From the NCBI GenBank assembly GCA_965224845.1, contig CBDDAJ010000021.1, positions 23,576-87,575 of the forward strand: 64,000 bases of DNA. Reading direction: 5' to 3'. Positions within the stretch are counted from its first letter, which is position 1, and each line of letters opens with the position of its first letter. The DNA is from Wocania_A sp965224845. Lineage in GTDB: Bacteria > Bacteroidota > Bacteroidia > Flavobacteriales > Flavobacteriaceae. The translations under genes were made by a program, and so were the position numbers. Shown here in pieces: positions 36,816-43,947 of the stretch. The notes below the pieces were generated by a model. That model did no database searches. It saw only the letters and a list, made by a program, of their open reading frames with translations, and was not told the DNA's origin.

Positions 36816-37517
36816 ATGAATGACTATTTAATAATTATACTGATTGTACTGCTTTACTTTTCGCCAGTATTTTATCAATTATACTTATTATTAAAAGAAC
36901 GAAAAGAGGAAAACAAGAAACTGCTTAAAAGATTATTTCGTTTTACAAAATATAGTTTTTTAATTCTAATTTTTACTTCAGTCATATTTGGAATTTTAAG
37001 CCACACAAACTACTTGAATTATGAAAAGCCTATGACTTTTGACAAGTACGACCAAATCACCTTTGAGAACTTTCGAGGTTTGGAATTTTTTAAAAAATCA
37101 CTTTATGGAAATGAACGATTTGCTTATGTCGTAACATCAATAGATAGTGAAATTGATGATAATTCTGTAACTGTACAATCATTATTCTATCCTTCACGCT
37201 CTTTCGTTTATAAAAAAAACACGAATAGTACAGAACTGTTAACTCACGAAAAGTATCACATCAAAATAACAGAATTGTTTGCCCGTAAAGCAAAACAAGA
37301 AATATCTGATTTAAAGATTTTAGATGAAAACAAAATTGAGGGAATAATAAAAGATATAAAAACCAAAGAAAGAGCTTTTCATAAAGAGTATGATTACAAT
37401 ACTTTTCACAGCTATGTATTAAGTGAACAAAAAAGATACGAGAAAGAAGTTGATAGTTTATTAACTTCGTTAAACCAATACAAAAACCCAAAAATCACAA
37501 TTGATGACAAAAATTAA
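36816..37517 (+). CDS. membrane protein of unknown function (cassette 3, first gene)
   Basis: I choose the ATG at 36816 (MNDYLIIILIVLLYF) over a TTG six bases upstream. The protein has two hydrophobic helices (about residues 3-25 and 49-70) and a soluble remainder of about 160 residues containing a mostly charged, helical C-terminus. No family is recognised. Its last 14 bases overlap the lipoprotein gene that follows, so both form a two-gene cassette unit. Confidence 0.7.
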   Translation: MNDYLIIILIVLLYFSPVFYQLYLLLKERKEENKKLLKRLFRFTKYSFLILIFTSVIFGILSHTNYLNYEKPMTFDKYDQITFENFRGLEFFKKSLYGNERFAYVVTSIDSEIDDNSVTVQSLFYPSRSFVYKKNTNSTELLTHEKYHIKITELFARKAKQEISDLKILDENKIEGIIKDIKTKERAFHKEYDYNTFHSYVLSEQKRYEKEVDSLLTSLNQYKNPKITIDDKN

Positions 37518-38259
37518 GTACATCCTTATAGCAATTATTTGCCTAACATTAACCAATTGTAAAACAGAAGAACACGAATTCCCATTAGACAAAAGGTATT
37601 GGGATACAAATGATTATGATAAAGCAATTCTTGAATTAAGATTTGGTTACGAAGACGACGAAAAGAAACCAACTTTTGACAATCCAGAACAAAGAATAAT
37701 AGTTGAAAAATTGACTGACGAACAAAATTTCAAAGTAGTACTTAAAGACAATGAATTAGGTATAAAACATCGGAATGCAGTTGCAACCGAATTCTTTGAA
37801 CATTGGAAAGATATGCATCAGATTTACCAAGCAACCGACCGAAAAGACATGTATGTTTATGACATAGAAATGTTGGCTGTTTGGCAATATGGTTTGAGTT
37901 TGCAACTTGACTATTTTAAATTAGGAAATGACGAAATATTAGAAAGTGCAGACGACCCAAATTCTTCAAGAGTCAAGAATGTTATTAATTCAAACATTGG
38001 TACTTTAATTGACAATTATACTATTTATTTAGATGAGATAAACGAAGAAAAGGCGTTTTCGAAAAAAGGTAAAACTAAACTTGCTGACGGAATTGATAAA
38101 TACTTTACTCAACTGATAGAACTTTATCCTGACGCCAACTATAGTGGAATGAAAAAGAAAGCGGAATTGATGCTAAAAAAGAGTGAATCGGACAAAATAA
38201 AATCATCTCTGACTAATTTAATTGGGTTAATCGATTCAAAGAAAAAAACAGAAGAATAA
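37504..38259 (+). CDS. lipoprotein of unknown function (cassette 3, second gene)
   Basis: The ATG at 37504 gives MTKIKYILIAIICLTLTNCKTEE, a lipoprotein signal peptide with lipobox LTNC. The mature part of about 230 residues is acidic and helical with no recognised motif. It overlaps the upstream membrane-protein gene by 14 bases. An envelope-located pair carried on one cassette could be a toxin/protection or defence pair, but nothing in the sequence proves this. Confidence 0.7.
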   Translation: MTKIKYILIAIICLTLTNCKTEEHEFPLDKRYWDTNDYDKAILELRFGYEDDEKKPTFDNPEQRIIVEKLTDEQNFKVVLKDNELGIKHRNAVATEFFEHWKDMHQIYQATDRKDMYVYDIEMLAVWQYGLSLQLDYFKLGNDEILESADDPNSSRVKNVINSNIGTLIDNYTIYLDEINEEKAFSKKGKTKLADGIDKYFTQLIELYPDANYSGMKKKAELMLKKSESDKIKSSLTNLIGLIDSKKKTEE

Positions 38260-38260
38260 C

Positions 38261-38402
38261 TACCTACAACAAAGAACTGAGTTAAAAAACAAGCTTTTTT
38301 AAGCTAAGTTAAAAACAAAATATAAAAATTTGGCTCTGTGTTAATTCGAAAAGTTAGCGTCTATTTATATGCTACGTTTCATACACAAAACCGTTAGGCA
38401 CA
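38261..38402 (+). repeat. attC-like site 3
   Basis: Arms TACCTACAAC (38261-38270) and GTTAGGCACA (38393-38402). The left arm is a 10/10 reverse complement of the start of cassette 3 (GTTGTAGGTA at 36786). CATACACAAAACC precedes the right arm as in site 6, but no matching inner arm is seen on the left, so this site is partly degenerate. The internal motif reads CTGTGTTAATTCG (38336-38348). Confidence 0.65.
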
Positions 38403-38413
38403 ATTAGAAAAAA

Positions 38414-39214
38414 ATGAAGTGGCTTAAAAACATTGAAGGTTTTACAGAACATATTTTTAGCAATAAAGAACGAGCTTCTAAAAGGCATTTGAATCAAAAA
38501 ATTGCAGAAAAACCTCGTGAGGTATTTGACAGGGTTTGCCAATTAATCGCTAACGAATTAGAAACTATTGGGTTTAGATATTTTCCAAGTCAGCATAAGC
38601 TAAAATTAGAAAGTACTGATAAAACATACACCTTATTCATAAAATTTTCATCTAACCGAGATAATGTTGCTGGACAATATGTTGAGTTATCCGCAGTATT
38701 CTACATAGAATCAAAAGGGCTTAAGAAATTCTCGAAAAACTACCCATTATTGAATTATTGGAGAGAAACGATAATAGGTAGAGATTTTGGAGCCATAGTT
38801 AAAGGAGGAGAAGGAAATTTGGTTTGGAATCTTGCCGACAAAAAAGAATATGAAAGTGCATTATCAATTATTCCAAAAACGATAAAGGAAACTTTAATAG
38901 ACCTTTTCAAAGATTTACAAAATTCAGAATTAGTCATAAGCGAAATTGAAAAAGACAACTTTGAATTGAATAGCTCAATGAGTACTGTTCAATATCTTCT
39001 TATGCATAACCAGAAAAATATTGCAGAAAAGTATCTATCTACTTTTTTGACTCGGAAACCTGAAAAAATACTGGACGACTACAAAAAAACAATTAGAGAA
39101 TTTGAAAAAGATGGAATTCCAAAAGAGTTCATTCACGGAATGGGATACGGACACGAGATTGCTCTTTTAGAAAAGGTGTATAATTTAAAAATAACTGTGC
39201 CTAACAATGTATAA
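38414..39214 (+). CDS. hypothetical cytoplasmic protein (cassette 4)
   Basis: A 266-residue protein without signal peptide or membrane helix. The N-terminal half has alternating strands (YTLFIKFSSNRDNV; VELSAVFYIESKGLKKF) and the C-terminal half is helical (TIKETLIDLFKDL; IAEKYLSTFL). I do not recognise a family. The ATG lies 21 bases inside the cassette, and the last codons and the stop are encoded by the attC-like repeat, so the terminal VPNNV residues come from repeat DNA. Confidence 0.7.
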   Translation: MKWLKNIEGFTEHIFSNKERASKRHLNQKIAEKPREVFDRVCQLIANELETIGFRYFPSQHKLKLESTDKTYTLFIKFSSNRDNVAGQYVELSAVFYIESKGLKKFSKNYPLLNYWRETIIGRDFGAIVKGGEGNLVWNLADKKEYESALSIIPKTIKETLIDLFKDLQNSELVISEIEKDNFELNSSMSTVQYLLMHNQKNIAEKYLSTFLTRKPEKILDDYKKTIREFEKDGIPKEFIHGMGYGHEIALLEKVYNLKITVPNNV

Positions 39215-39373
39215 CCGCAATTTGCTTACGCCTGTTCGCTACGCTCGGGTCGGCGGATTCGACTAGGCTCAGCACGGACTAGAACCCACTCAGAATTGCT
39301 AAAGTCTGTGCTTAATCCAAAAATAATTGCTAATTTGCCCGTAACTGACGGTTATACTTCACCGTTGTGCAAC
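39196..39373 (+). repeat. attC-like site 4 (subtype with GGCGGATTCGACTA)
   Basis: Arms TGTGCCTAAC (39196-39205) and GTTGTGCAAC (39364-39373). The left arm is a 10/10 reverse complement of the start of cassette 4 (38393). Inner arms TATAACCG/CGGTTATA carry spacers AATG and CTTCACC. The centre holds GGCGGATTCGACTAGGCTC, and the internal motif TGTGCTTAATCC is at 39307-39318. Two long blocks of this site are nearly identical to site 7. Confidence 0.75.
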
Positions 39374-39391
39374 ATATAAAAAAACCGAATC

Positions 39392-40051
39392 GTGAAATTT
39401 AAAATTGGAATATTAATCCTACTTCTGTGTCAAATTGTAAAAGCACAGCAATCAGAAATGAGTGTAAATCAAAACCAATATAATTCTGACTTTGTTGCTG
39501 ATTCTGGAATTCAAGAAAAATTTAAAAAAGAATTAAATTCGAAAAAAGAATTTAGGCTAATTGCTTCGCCAAGTGATGACGGAAAAATTTCTATATATAT
39601 TCAAAATAATACAATTGACAAAATAGAATTGAATCACCAAGACTATAAAATTTACATTTTGCAAGAGGCAATGGATGAAAATGGATTGTGGAAACCAATA
39701 GAATTCTGGGAAAGTTCGGATTGCGGAAATAGTTTCGGAGATATTAAAATTGAACCGAATGGAATAATTGAGACTAAATCAACAAAATATAATGGGAATT
39801 TTAAAACCAAAATCCGATTTAAACTGAGTAACAACAATAAAGTATATTATTCCAATGCAATTGATGGAAATATAAACCCAAACAAATTGATTATGCTAAC
39901 CGACTTTAGTTTTACTTGGCCATTAGCAATTATGGAAAATATTGGAAAGAAAACACCAATTGAATTACAGAAAAAAGTTGTCTTTTTAGAACCTAATGGA
40001 ATGGAAGAATTTAATGAGTTTTTTGAAAAATCAATGGCAAAAAAGAATTAA
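39392..40051 (+). CDS. secreted hypothetical protein (cassette 5)
   Basis: A 219-residue protein starting at GTG 39392, with a signal peptide (MKFKIGILILLLCQIVKAQ). The mature part has an acidic N-terminus and a predicted beta-rich core (FRLIASPSDDGKISIYIQN; KTKIRFKLSNNNKVYYSN in parts). I recognise no family. Unlike neighbouring cassettes, its start and its downstream repeat match for only the first four or five bases, so this unit may be a recombined or older cassette. Confidence 0.65.
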   Translation: MKFKIGILILLLCQIVKAQQSEMSVNQNQYNSDFVADSGIQEKFKKELNSKKEFRLIASPSDDGKISIYIQNNTIDKIELNHQDYKIYILQEAMDENGLWKPIEFWESSDCGNSFGDIKIEPNGIIETKSTKYNGNFKTKIRFKLSNNNKVYYSNAIDGNINPNKLIMLTDFSFTWPLAIMENIGKKTPIELQKKVVFLEPNGMEEFNEFFEKSMAKKN

Positions 40052-40063
40052 AAAAAACGAAAA

Positions 40064-40222
40064 GCCAACAACGGCTATAATTCATTGCGGCGGATTCGAC
40101 TACCCTTCGACTTCGCTCAGGGTAGGCTCACGTATCCACTCGGAATTGCGAGCGTCAGTGCTTAACCGAAAAACAGTAACTTAAAACCCGTAACTGACGA
40201 TTATACGAGACCGTTAGCAAAC
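40064..40222 (+). repeat. attC-like site 5 (subtype with GGCGGATTCGACTA)
   Basis: The left arm region GCCAACAAC (40064-40072) and right arm GTTAGCAAAC (40213-40222), inner arms TATAAT/ATTATA and the spacer GAGACC before GTT as in site 1. The centre has GGCGGATTCGACTA followed by the palindrome CCCTTCGACTTCGCTCAGGG, a repeat that occurs widely in bacterial intergenic DNA. The internal motif is AGTGCTTAACCG (40158-40169). Confidence 0.65.
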
Positions 40223-40237
40223 ATTAGAACCGAATCT

Positions 40238-40801
40238 ATGAAAGGAATTTACATAACAATCATACTTTCATTTTTTTTGAGTTGTTCTTCATCTCAAAAA
40301 GCTATTAAAGAAATAAAATGCCCAAAAATTTACAAGAATAAGTTCACGGAAATCTTGAATGAAAAATATGTTGCTGTAAATGGTAAAGACACTACAAGAA
40401 TTAATGAAATTAGATATGAATGCGTTTATTCTGCTTTTTACACGCACAAAGTGATGTTTGACAAATATGGGAAATGGGACAAGGAAATTTTCCCGAGTAA
40501 CAGAAATCACCCAATACTAATGTGGAATAATATTGACCTCTTATCGAACGGAAAAAAGTATACTGTTTTGACGAACGGACTTGAAGAATGGAAACATATT
40601 TATGCATCTGTTATGATATTAGATGAAAAAGAAAGAGACGTTTTAACGGAACAAACTGAAGAAAAAATCGCTCTGACGAACTTCTTTGGTGAATTAATAA
40701 AAAACCACAATCCTGAAAAGAAAGATTTTTATGAAGTCTATTGGAAAATGGTTGATCCAAAACGTTGGGAACAAATTAAACAGTATCAAAAGAATAAATA
40801 A
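40238..40801 (+). CDS. lipoprotein of unknown function (cassette 6)
   Basis: A 187-residue protein with a lipoprotein signal peptide MKGIYITIILSFFLSCSSSQ (lipobox LSCS). The mature part is alpha/beta with no motif I recognise; it ends KRWEQIKQYQKNK. The ATG lies 25 bases after the cassette start, and the stop (40799-40801) is two bases before the downstream repeat arm. This is a clean single-gene cassette. Confidence 0.7.
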   Translation: MKGIYITIILSFFLSCSSSQKAIKEIKCPKIYKNKFTEILNEKYVAVNGKDTTRINEIRYECVYSAFYTHKVMFDKYGKWDKEIFPSNRNHPILMWNNIDLLSNGKKYTVLTNGLEEWKHIYASVMILDEKERDVLTEQTEEKIALTNFFGELIKNHNPEKKDFYEVYWKMVDPKRWEQIKQYQKNK

Positions 40802-40802
40802 C

Positions 40803-40943
40803 GTTTGCTAACAACGTGTAAAAATAATTGCTTGGGCAATTGCCTACTTGGAAAATTCCTTCGGAATTTTCTCGGGCTCGTATTTGTTTACTAAATTAGT
40901 TGCTTAACCACGCAACAAGCCATACACAAAGACGTTGTGTGCA
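40803..40943 (+). repeat. attC-like site 6
   Basis: Arms GTTTGCTAAC (40803-40812) and GTTGTGTGCA (40934-40943). The left arm is a 10/10 reverse complement of the start of cassette 6 (40213). Inner arms are GTGTA/TACAC. A 9-bp hairpin GAAAATTCC-TTC-GGAATTTTC lies at 40851-40871. It shares AATAATTGCTTG, GCCTACTT and CTTAACCACGCAAC-type blocks with site 1, marking a second subtype of site. Confidence 0.75.
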
Positions 40944-40957
40944 ATTTGACCAAACCA

Positions 40958-41662
40958 ATGAAACATATTTTTTTAATCATAGTTTTTTCCATTTTTTTGG
41001 CTTGTAACTCCAAAAAGGATAATGCGGTTTCTAAAATCAAAAAACCAAATCCAGAGAAAGTAATTCAAGAAAAATTAAGCGGAAAAGAAATCGTAGTGGA
41101 ATTAGAAAAATTGGGTTATTTCAATTTGACCAGTGAATCTGAATTGGATACAGTTAAAGCCGACTTTCAAAAAGCGTATACGGACTTACATTTCTTTCAA
41201 GGACCAATGCGTGGAGAAACTCTGAGTTTTATGGATAATCATTATCAATGGGTTGATTGTGAGGAACTTTTTGAGATTGGTGGATTAACAGAATATTTAA
41301 CCCAAGTAAAACCGGTTTTTGAAAAACTTGGACTTGAATTCAAATTCGAGAATGAACAAAGTGAGCAAGATCAAAATAGTTGGAAACATACAATTGAACT
41401 GAACGGAAATGTATACATAGCATTTGACGGACAATTTTCCGAGTTGGACTGGGGAATTGCATATGTCAATTTTATAGAAATGTTGAACGCTGAATTAAGG
41501 AGACAAAATTCGAACGAACAGTTTTATCCAATAAATTGTGGGAATGATGGAATGTTCGTCTTATTGACAACCAAACAACTTGACTTTGTAAATCGAAATT
41601 ATCCTATTGATGACGAGCATCCGACAACAATGAGTAATTGGAAAAGTAAAAATGGAATGTAA
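40958..41662 (+). CDS. lipoprotein of unknown function (cassette 7)
   Basis: I prefer the ATG at 40958 (MKHIFLIIVFSIFLACNSKK, lipobox LACN) over the GTG at 40937, which lies inside the repeat arm. The 234-residue protein has a mature domain with DTVKADFQKAYTDLHFFQGPM, WKHTIELNGNVYIAFDG and a late NCGNDGMFVLLTTKQ. No family is recognised. The downstream repeat arm of this cassette is damaged. Confidence 0.7.
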   Translation: MKHIFLIIVFSIFLACNSKKDNAVSKIKKPNPEKVIQEKLSGKEIVVELEKLGYFNLTSESELDTVKADFQKAYTDLHFFQGPMRGETLSFMDNHYQWVDCEELFEIGGLTEYLTQVKPVFEKLGLEFKFENEQSEQDQNSWKHTIELNGNVYIAFDGQFSELDWGIAYVNFIEMLNAELRRQNSNEQFYPINCGNDGMFVLLTTKQLDFVNRNYPIDDEHPTTMSNWKSKNGM

Positions 41663-41666
41663 AAAA

Positions 41667-41856
41667 CTACCTACCGCAATGCATAACCGCAATTTGCTTA
41701 CGCCTGTTCGTAGCGCTCGTGTCGGCGGATTCGACTAGGCTTCGACTAGGCTCAACACAGGCTAGAACCCACTCAGAATTGCTAAAGTCTGTGCTTAATC
41801 CAAAAATAATTGCTAATTTGCCCGTAACTAACGGTTATACTTCACCGTTGTATAGC
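41667..41856 (+). repeat. attC-like site 7 (subtype with GGCGGATTCGACTA, damaged left arm)
   Basis: The right arm is GTTGTATAGC (41847-41856); the left arm region reads CTACCTACCGCAATG, where an AAC is expected, so the R''-type box is mutated. The inner arms ATAACCG/CGGTTAT are kept. TTCGACTAGGC is tandemly duplicated (41730-41740 and 41741-41751). The blocks starting ATAACCGCAATTTGCTTACG and ACTCAGAATTGCTAAAG are the same as in site 4. The internal motif TGTGCTTAATCC is at 41790-41801. Confidence 0.7.
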
Positions 41857-41871
41857 ATTAGATATCAGTAA

Positions 41872-42465
41872 ATGGAATTTAGACAAGAGTTAATATCATT
41901 TTTGGAAAGTTTTCAGATTCTTGAAAAAAACGAAATTGAATTAATAGCTGCACATACAGTTGTTAAAAAGTTCAAGAAGAACACTGTTTTACTTCGAGAA
42001 GGAGCGGTTTCAAAAGCATGTTACTCAGTTATAAAAGGTTGCGTTAGAGAATATTATATTAAAGATGGAGTAGAAAAAAGTACTGCTTTTTTTACTGAAG
42101 GGCAACCAATTTCATCCTTTACAAGCTATACAAATGGTATTCCATCTAAACATTTTCTTAGATGTATTGAAGATTCATTACTAACAGTAAGTAATGAATC
42201 TTTAGAAAAGGAAATATGTCAAAAAATCCCACGTTTAGAATCTATAATTCGTATTGAGGTTGAAAAAAATGCTGGAGCATTACAAGATCGATTGTCTACA
42301 TTTATAACCTCTTCTCCAGAGGAACGCTTGTTAAAACTCATTGAAGATCAGCCCAGTTTATTAAATAGGGTTCCTCAGCATCAAATTGCAAGCTACATTG
42401 GAGTTACGCCAGAATCATTTAGTCGAATAAAAACTAGAATTTACACCAAACTAAAAACTTTATAA
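41872..42465 (+). CDS. Crp/Fnr-family transcriptional regulator (cassette 8)
   Basis: A 197-residue protein with an N-terminal cyclic-nucleotide-binding-like fold (VLLREGAVSKACYSVIKGCVREYYI) and a C-terminal helix-turn-helix (RVPQHQIASYIGVTPESFSRIKTRI). It lacks the FNR-type cysteine set and most cAMP-contact residues, as is usual for Bacteroidota members. It starts 25 bases inside the cassette. The alcohol dehydrogenase gene converges on it with eight bases between, and the two may be a functional pair. Confidence 0.9.
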   Translation: MEFRQELISFLESFQILEKNEIELIAAHTVVKKFKKNTVLLREGAVSKACYSVIKGCVREYYIKDGVEKSTAFFTEGQPISSFTSYTNGIPSKHFLRCIEDSLLTVSNESLEKEICQKIPRLESIIRIEVEKNAGALQDRLSTFITSSPEERLLKLIEDQPSLLNRVPQHQIASYIGVTPESFSRIKTRIYTKLKTL

Positions 42466-42473
42466 TTAGTTAT

Positions 42474-43451
42474 TCATTCAAATACAATCACTACATTTCC
42501 TTTTTTTCTTCCTGAATCTATATATCTATGGGCTTTTGAAACTTCCTCTATGGAATATTTCCTATCGGTAACTGTCATTAGTTTTCCTTGTTTTATTAAG
42601 ATATCTATTTGATCTAAAAATTGGTTTAACTCTATTATTTTTCGCAATCCTGTAGCTTGAAATTTTGCCTTCTTTTTACCAAAAAGGCTTGTTCTAATCA
42701 TTATCATTAAGAGCGATAAACTCAACACAGGTGAAAGATACACTCCCCTGCTCTTTAATGCCTTTTTTGATTTAGAGAAAGAACACTTTCCTATGGTATC
42801 ATAGATAATATCATAATAACCATAATTTTGAGTAAAATCATTTTTATTATAATCTATTACATGGTCTGCTCCTAAGTTTTTTACTAATTCGATGTTTTGA
42901 TGACTACAAACAGCTGTAACTTCTGCTCCAATACTTTTTGCAATTTGAATCGCTGCTGTTCCTAATGCTCCAGATGCGCCATTTATTAAAACATGTTGAC
43001 TCGCTTTTAATCTTCCGATATCTACCAAAAAATTAAAAGAAGTTAACGCTCCATCACAAATAGATGCTGCTGCTTCAAAAGACATTCCTTCTGGGAGTAT
43101 TTGAACAATATTCTTGGTCGAATTTACACATACGTACTCTGCATTTGCACCATATCCAAATGTTGTTTCTCCATAAACTTTATCACCAACCTTAAATTTT
43201 GACACATCTGAACCTACTTCTTTAATAATACCTGAAAAACCTGTCCCTATCATTTTGTTTTTCGGCCTAAATATTCCCAAAAAAAGTCGGCCAAACTTAG
43301 GCGCTCCTTTACGCATAAAAGTATCTGCTGTAGTAATACTGGATGCATAATTTTTTATTAAAACCTCATTCTTCTGTGGAGTGTTCATTTCAACTTCTTT
43401 AACATTCAAGACCTCTGGCCCTCCGTATTTATAATATAGTACTGCTTTCAT
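42474..43451 (-). CDS. NAD(P)-dependent alcohol dehydrogenase / quinone oxidoreductase-like (MDR family)
   Basis: I choose ATG 43451 (MKAVLYYKYGGPEVL), since the longer frame begins at TTG. The 325-residue protein has the medium-chain reductase layout: GTGFSGIIKEVGSDVSKFKVGDKVYG, then the NADPH-binding LINGASGALGTAAIQIAKSIGAEV in parts, and a C-terminal GRKKGNVVIVFE. No structural zinc cysteines are seen, so it is of the quinone-reductase/zeta-crystallin kind. It is the only clearly leftward gene in the array and faces the Crp regulator. Confidence 0.88.
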   Translation of the reverse strand: MKAVLYYKYGGPEVLNVKEVEMNTPQKNEVLIKNYASSITTADTFMRKGAPKFGRLFLGIFRPKNKMIGTGFSGIIKEVGSDVSKFKVGDKVYGETTFGYGANAEYVCVNSTKNIVQILPEGMSFEAAASICDGALTSFNFLVDIGRLKASQHVLINGASGALGTAAIQIAKSIGAEVTAVCSHQNIELVKNLGADHVIDYNKNDFTQNYGYYDIIYDTIGKCSFSKSKKALKSRGVYLSPVLSLSLLMIMIRTSLFGKKKAKFQATGLRKIIELNQFLDQIDILIKQGKLMTVTDRKYSIEEVSKAHRYIDSGRKKGNVVIVFE

Positions 43452-43947
43452 TACTTTATAAATTTTATTCTGGAGCAAAATTATGTTACGGAAAGTATTT
43501 GTGCATTGACTTAAGATAAGTATTAATTAAATTTGAATACAGCAATAACTATAGCCCATTGCAGCTAAATTCCTCAATCGGAACTCATTGCAATTTGCTA
43601 TCTTCGGTTTACGGTGGAAAGAATCCTGCGGATTTTTCCGCTACGAGTCATACCCAAAACCGTTGCCAACAAACTAAAAAGCATAATGCAGAATAAAAGA
43701 GCTGTTTTACTAATTGTTTCTGTAATTAATGATTTTTATTATTGCGGTTCTATTTAAATTAAATTTTACAATTTTTGAGTCAGATATTGCTTTTATTCTA
43801 ACCTTAATTCCTGTTGATTTTTTATAACAACTTAAATTGTGGGGTTTGTTATTTTAAGAAGTTTTGAAAAACATCAATCCAATTTTATTTAAAACTAAGT
43901 TAAAATCTATTCTATTTATATTAAAATTTCTAATTTTGTATTTACTT
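43452..43947. other. right flank of the cassette array with degenerate attC-like site 8
   Basis: 43561-43668 carries a hairpin GGAAAGAATCC-TGC-GGATTTTTCC (43616-43639, one bulged base), then GAGTCATACCCAAAACC and a right-arm-like GTTGCCA at 43662-43668, as in sites 1, 3 and 6. A matching left arm is not clear (CAATAAC at 43543 is the nearest). The rest, 43669-43947, is AT-rich leader DNA of the copper operon, with no gene that I can support. Confidence 0.5.

Larger units (their letters stand above)
31453..43668 (+). mobile_element. integron-like gene-cassette array without visible integrase
   Basis: Eight cassettes, each starting GTTRNNN and ending in a 110-190-base imperfect inverted repeat. 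In cassettes 1, 2, 3, 4 and 6 the first 9-10 bases of the cassette are the exact reverse complement of the bases opening its own downstream repeat (for example GTTAGCTGTG at 33212 with CACAGCTAAC at 36658). This is expected if each unit once existed as a circle with one attC-like site. Genes are rightward with short leaders, and stop codons lie in or beside the repeat. One late gene is leftward. No integrase gene lies in the window. Confidence 0.75.

Noticed and set aside
40073..40130. Insertion-sequence end at the CCCTTCGACTTCGCTCAGGG palindrome
   Set aside because: No transposase or target duplication is present; the palindrome is a widespread small intergenic repeat nested in site 5.
39996..40184. 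Rightward frame across the end of the cassette 5 gene and attC-like site 5
   Set aside because: Its second half is a translation of the repeat palindrome (STSLRVGS-type sequence), a common false protein in repeat DNA.
31453..43668. CRISPR array
   Set aside because: The repeated units are 110-190 bases long, imperfect, and separated by whole genes; there is no short regular repeat/spacer pattern and no cas gene.
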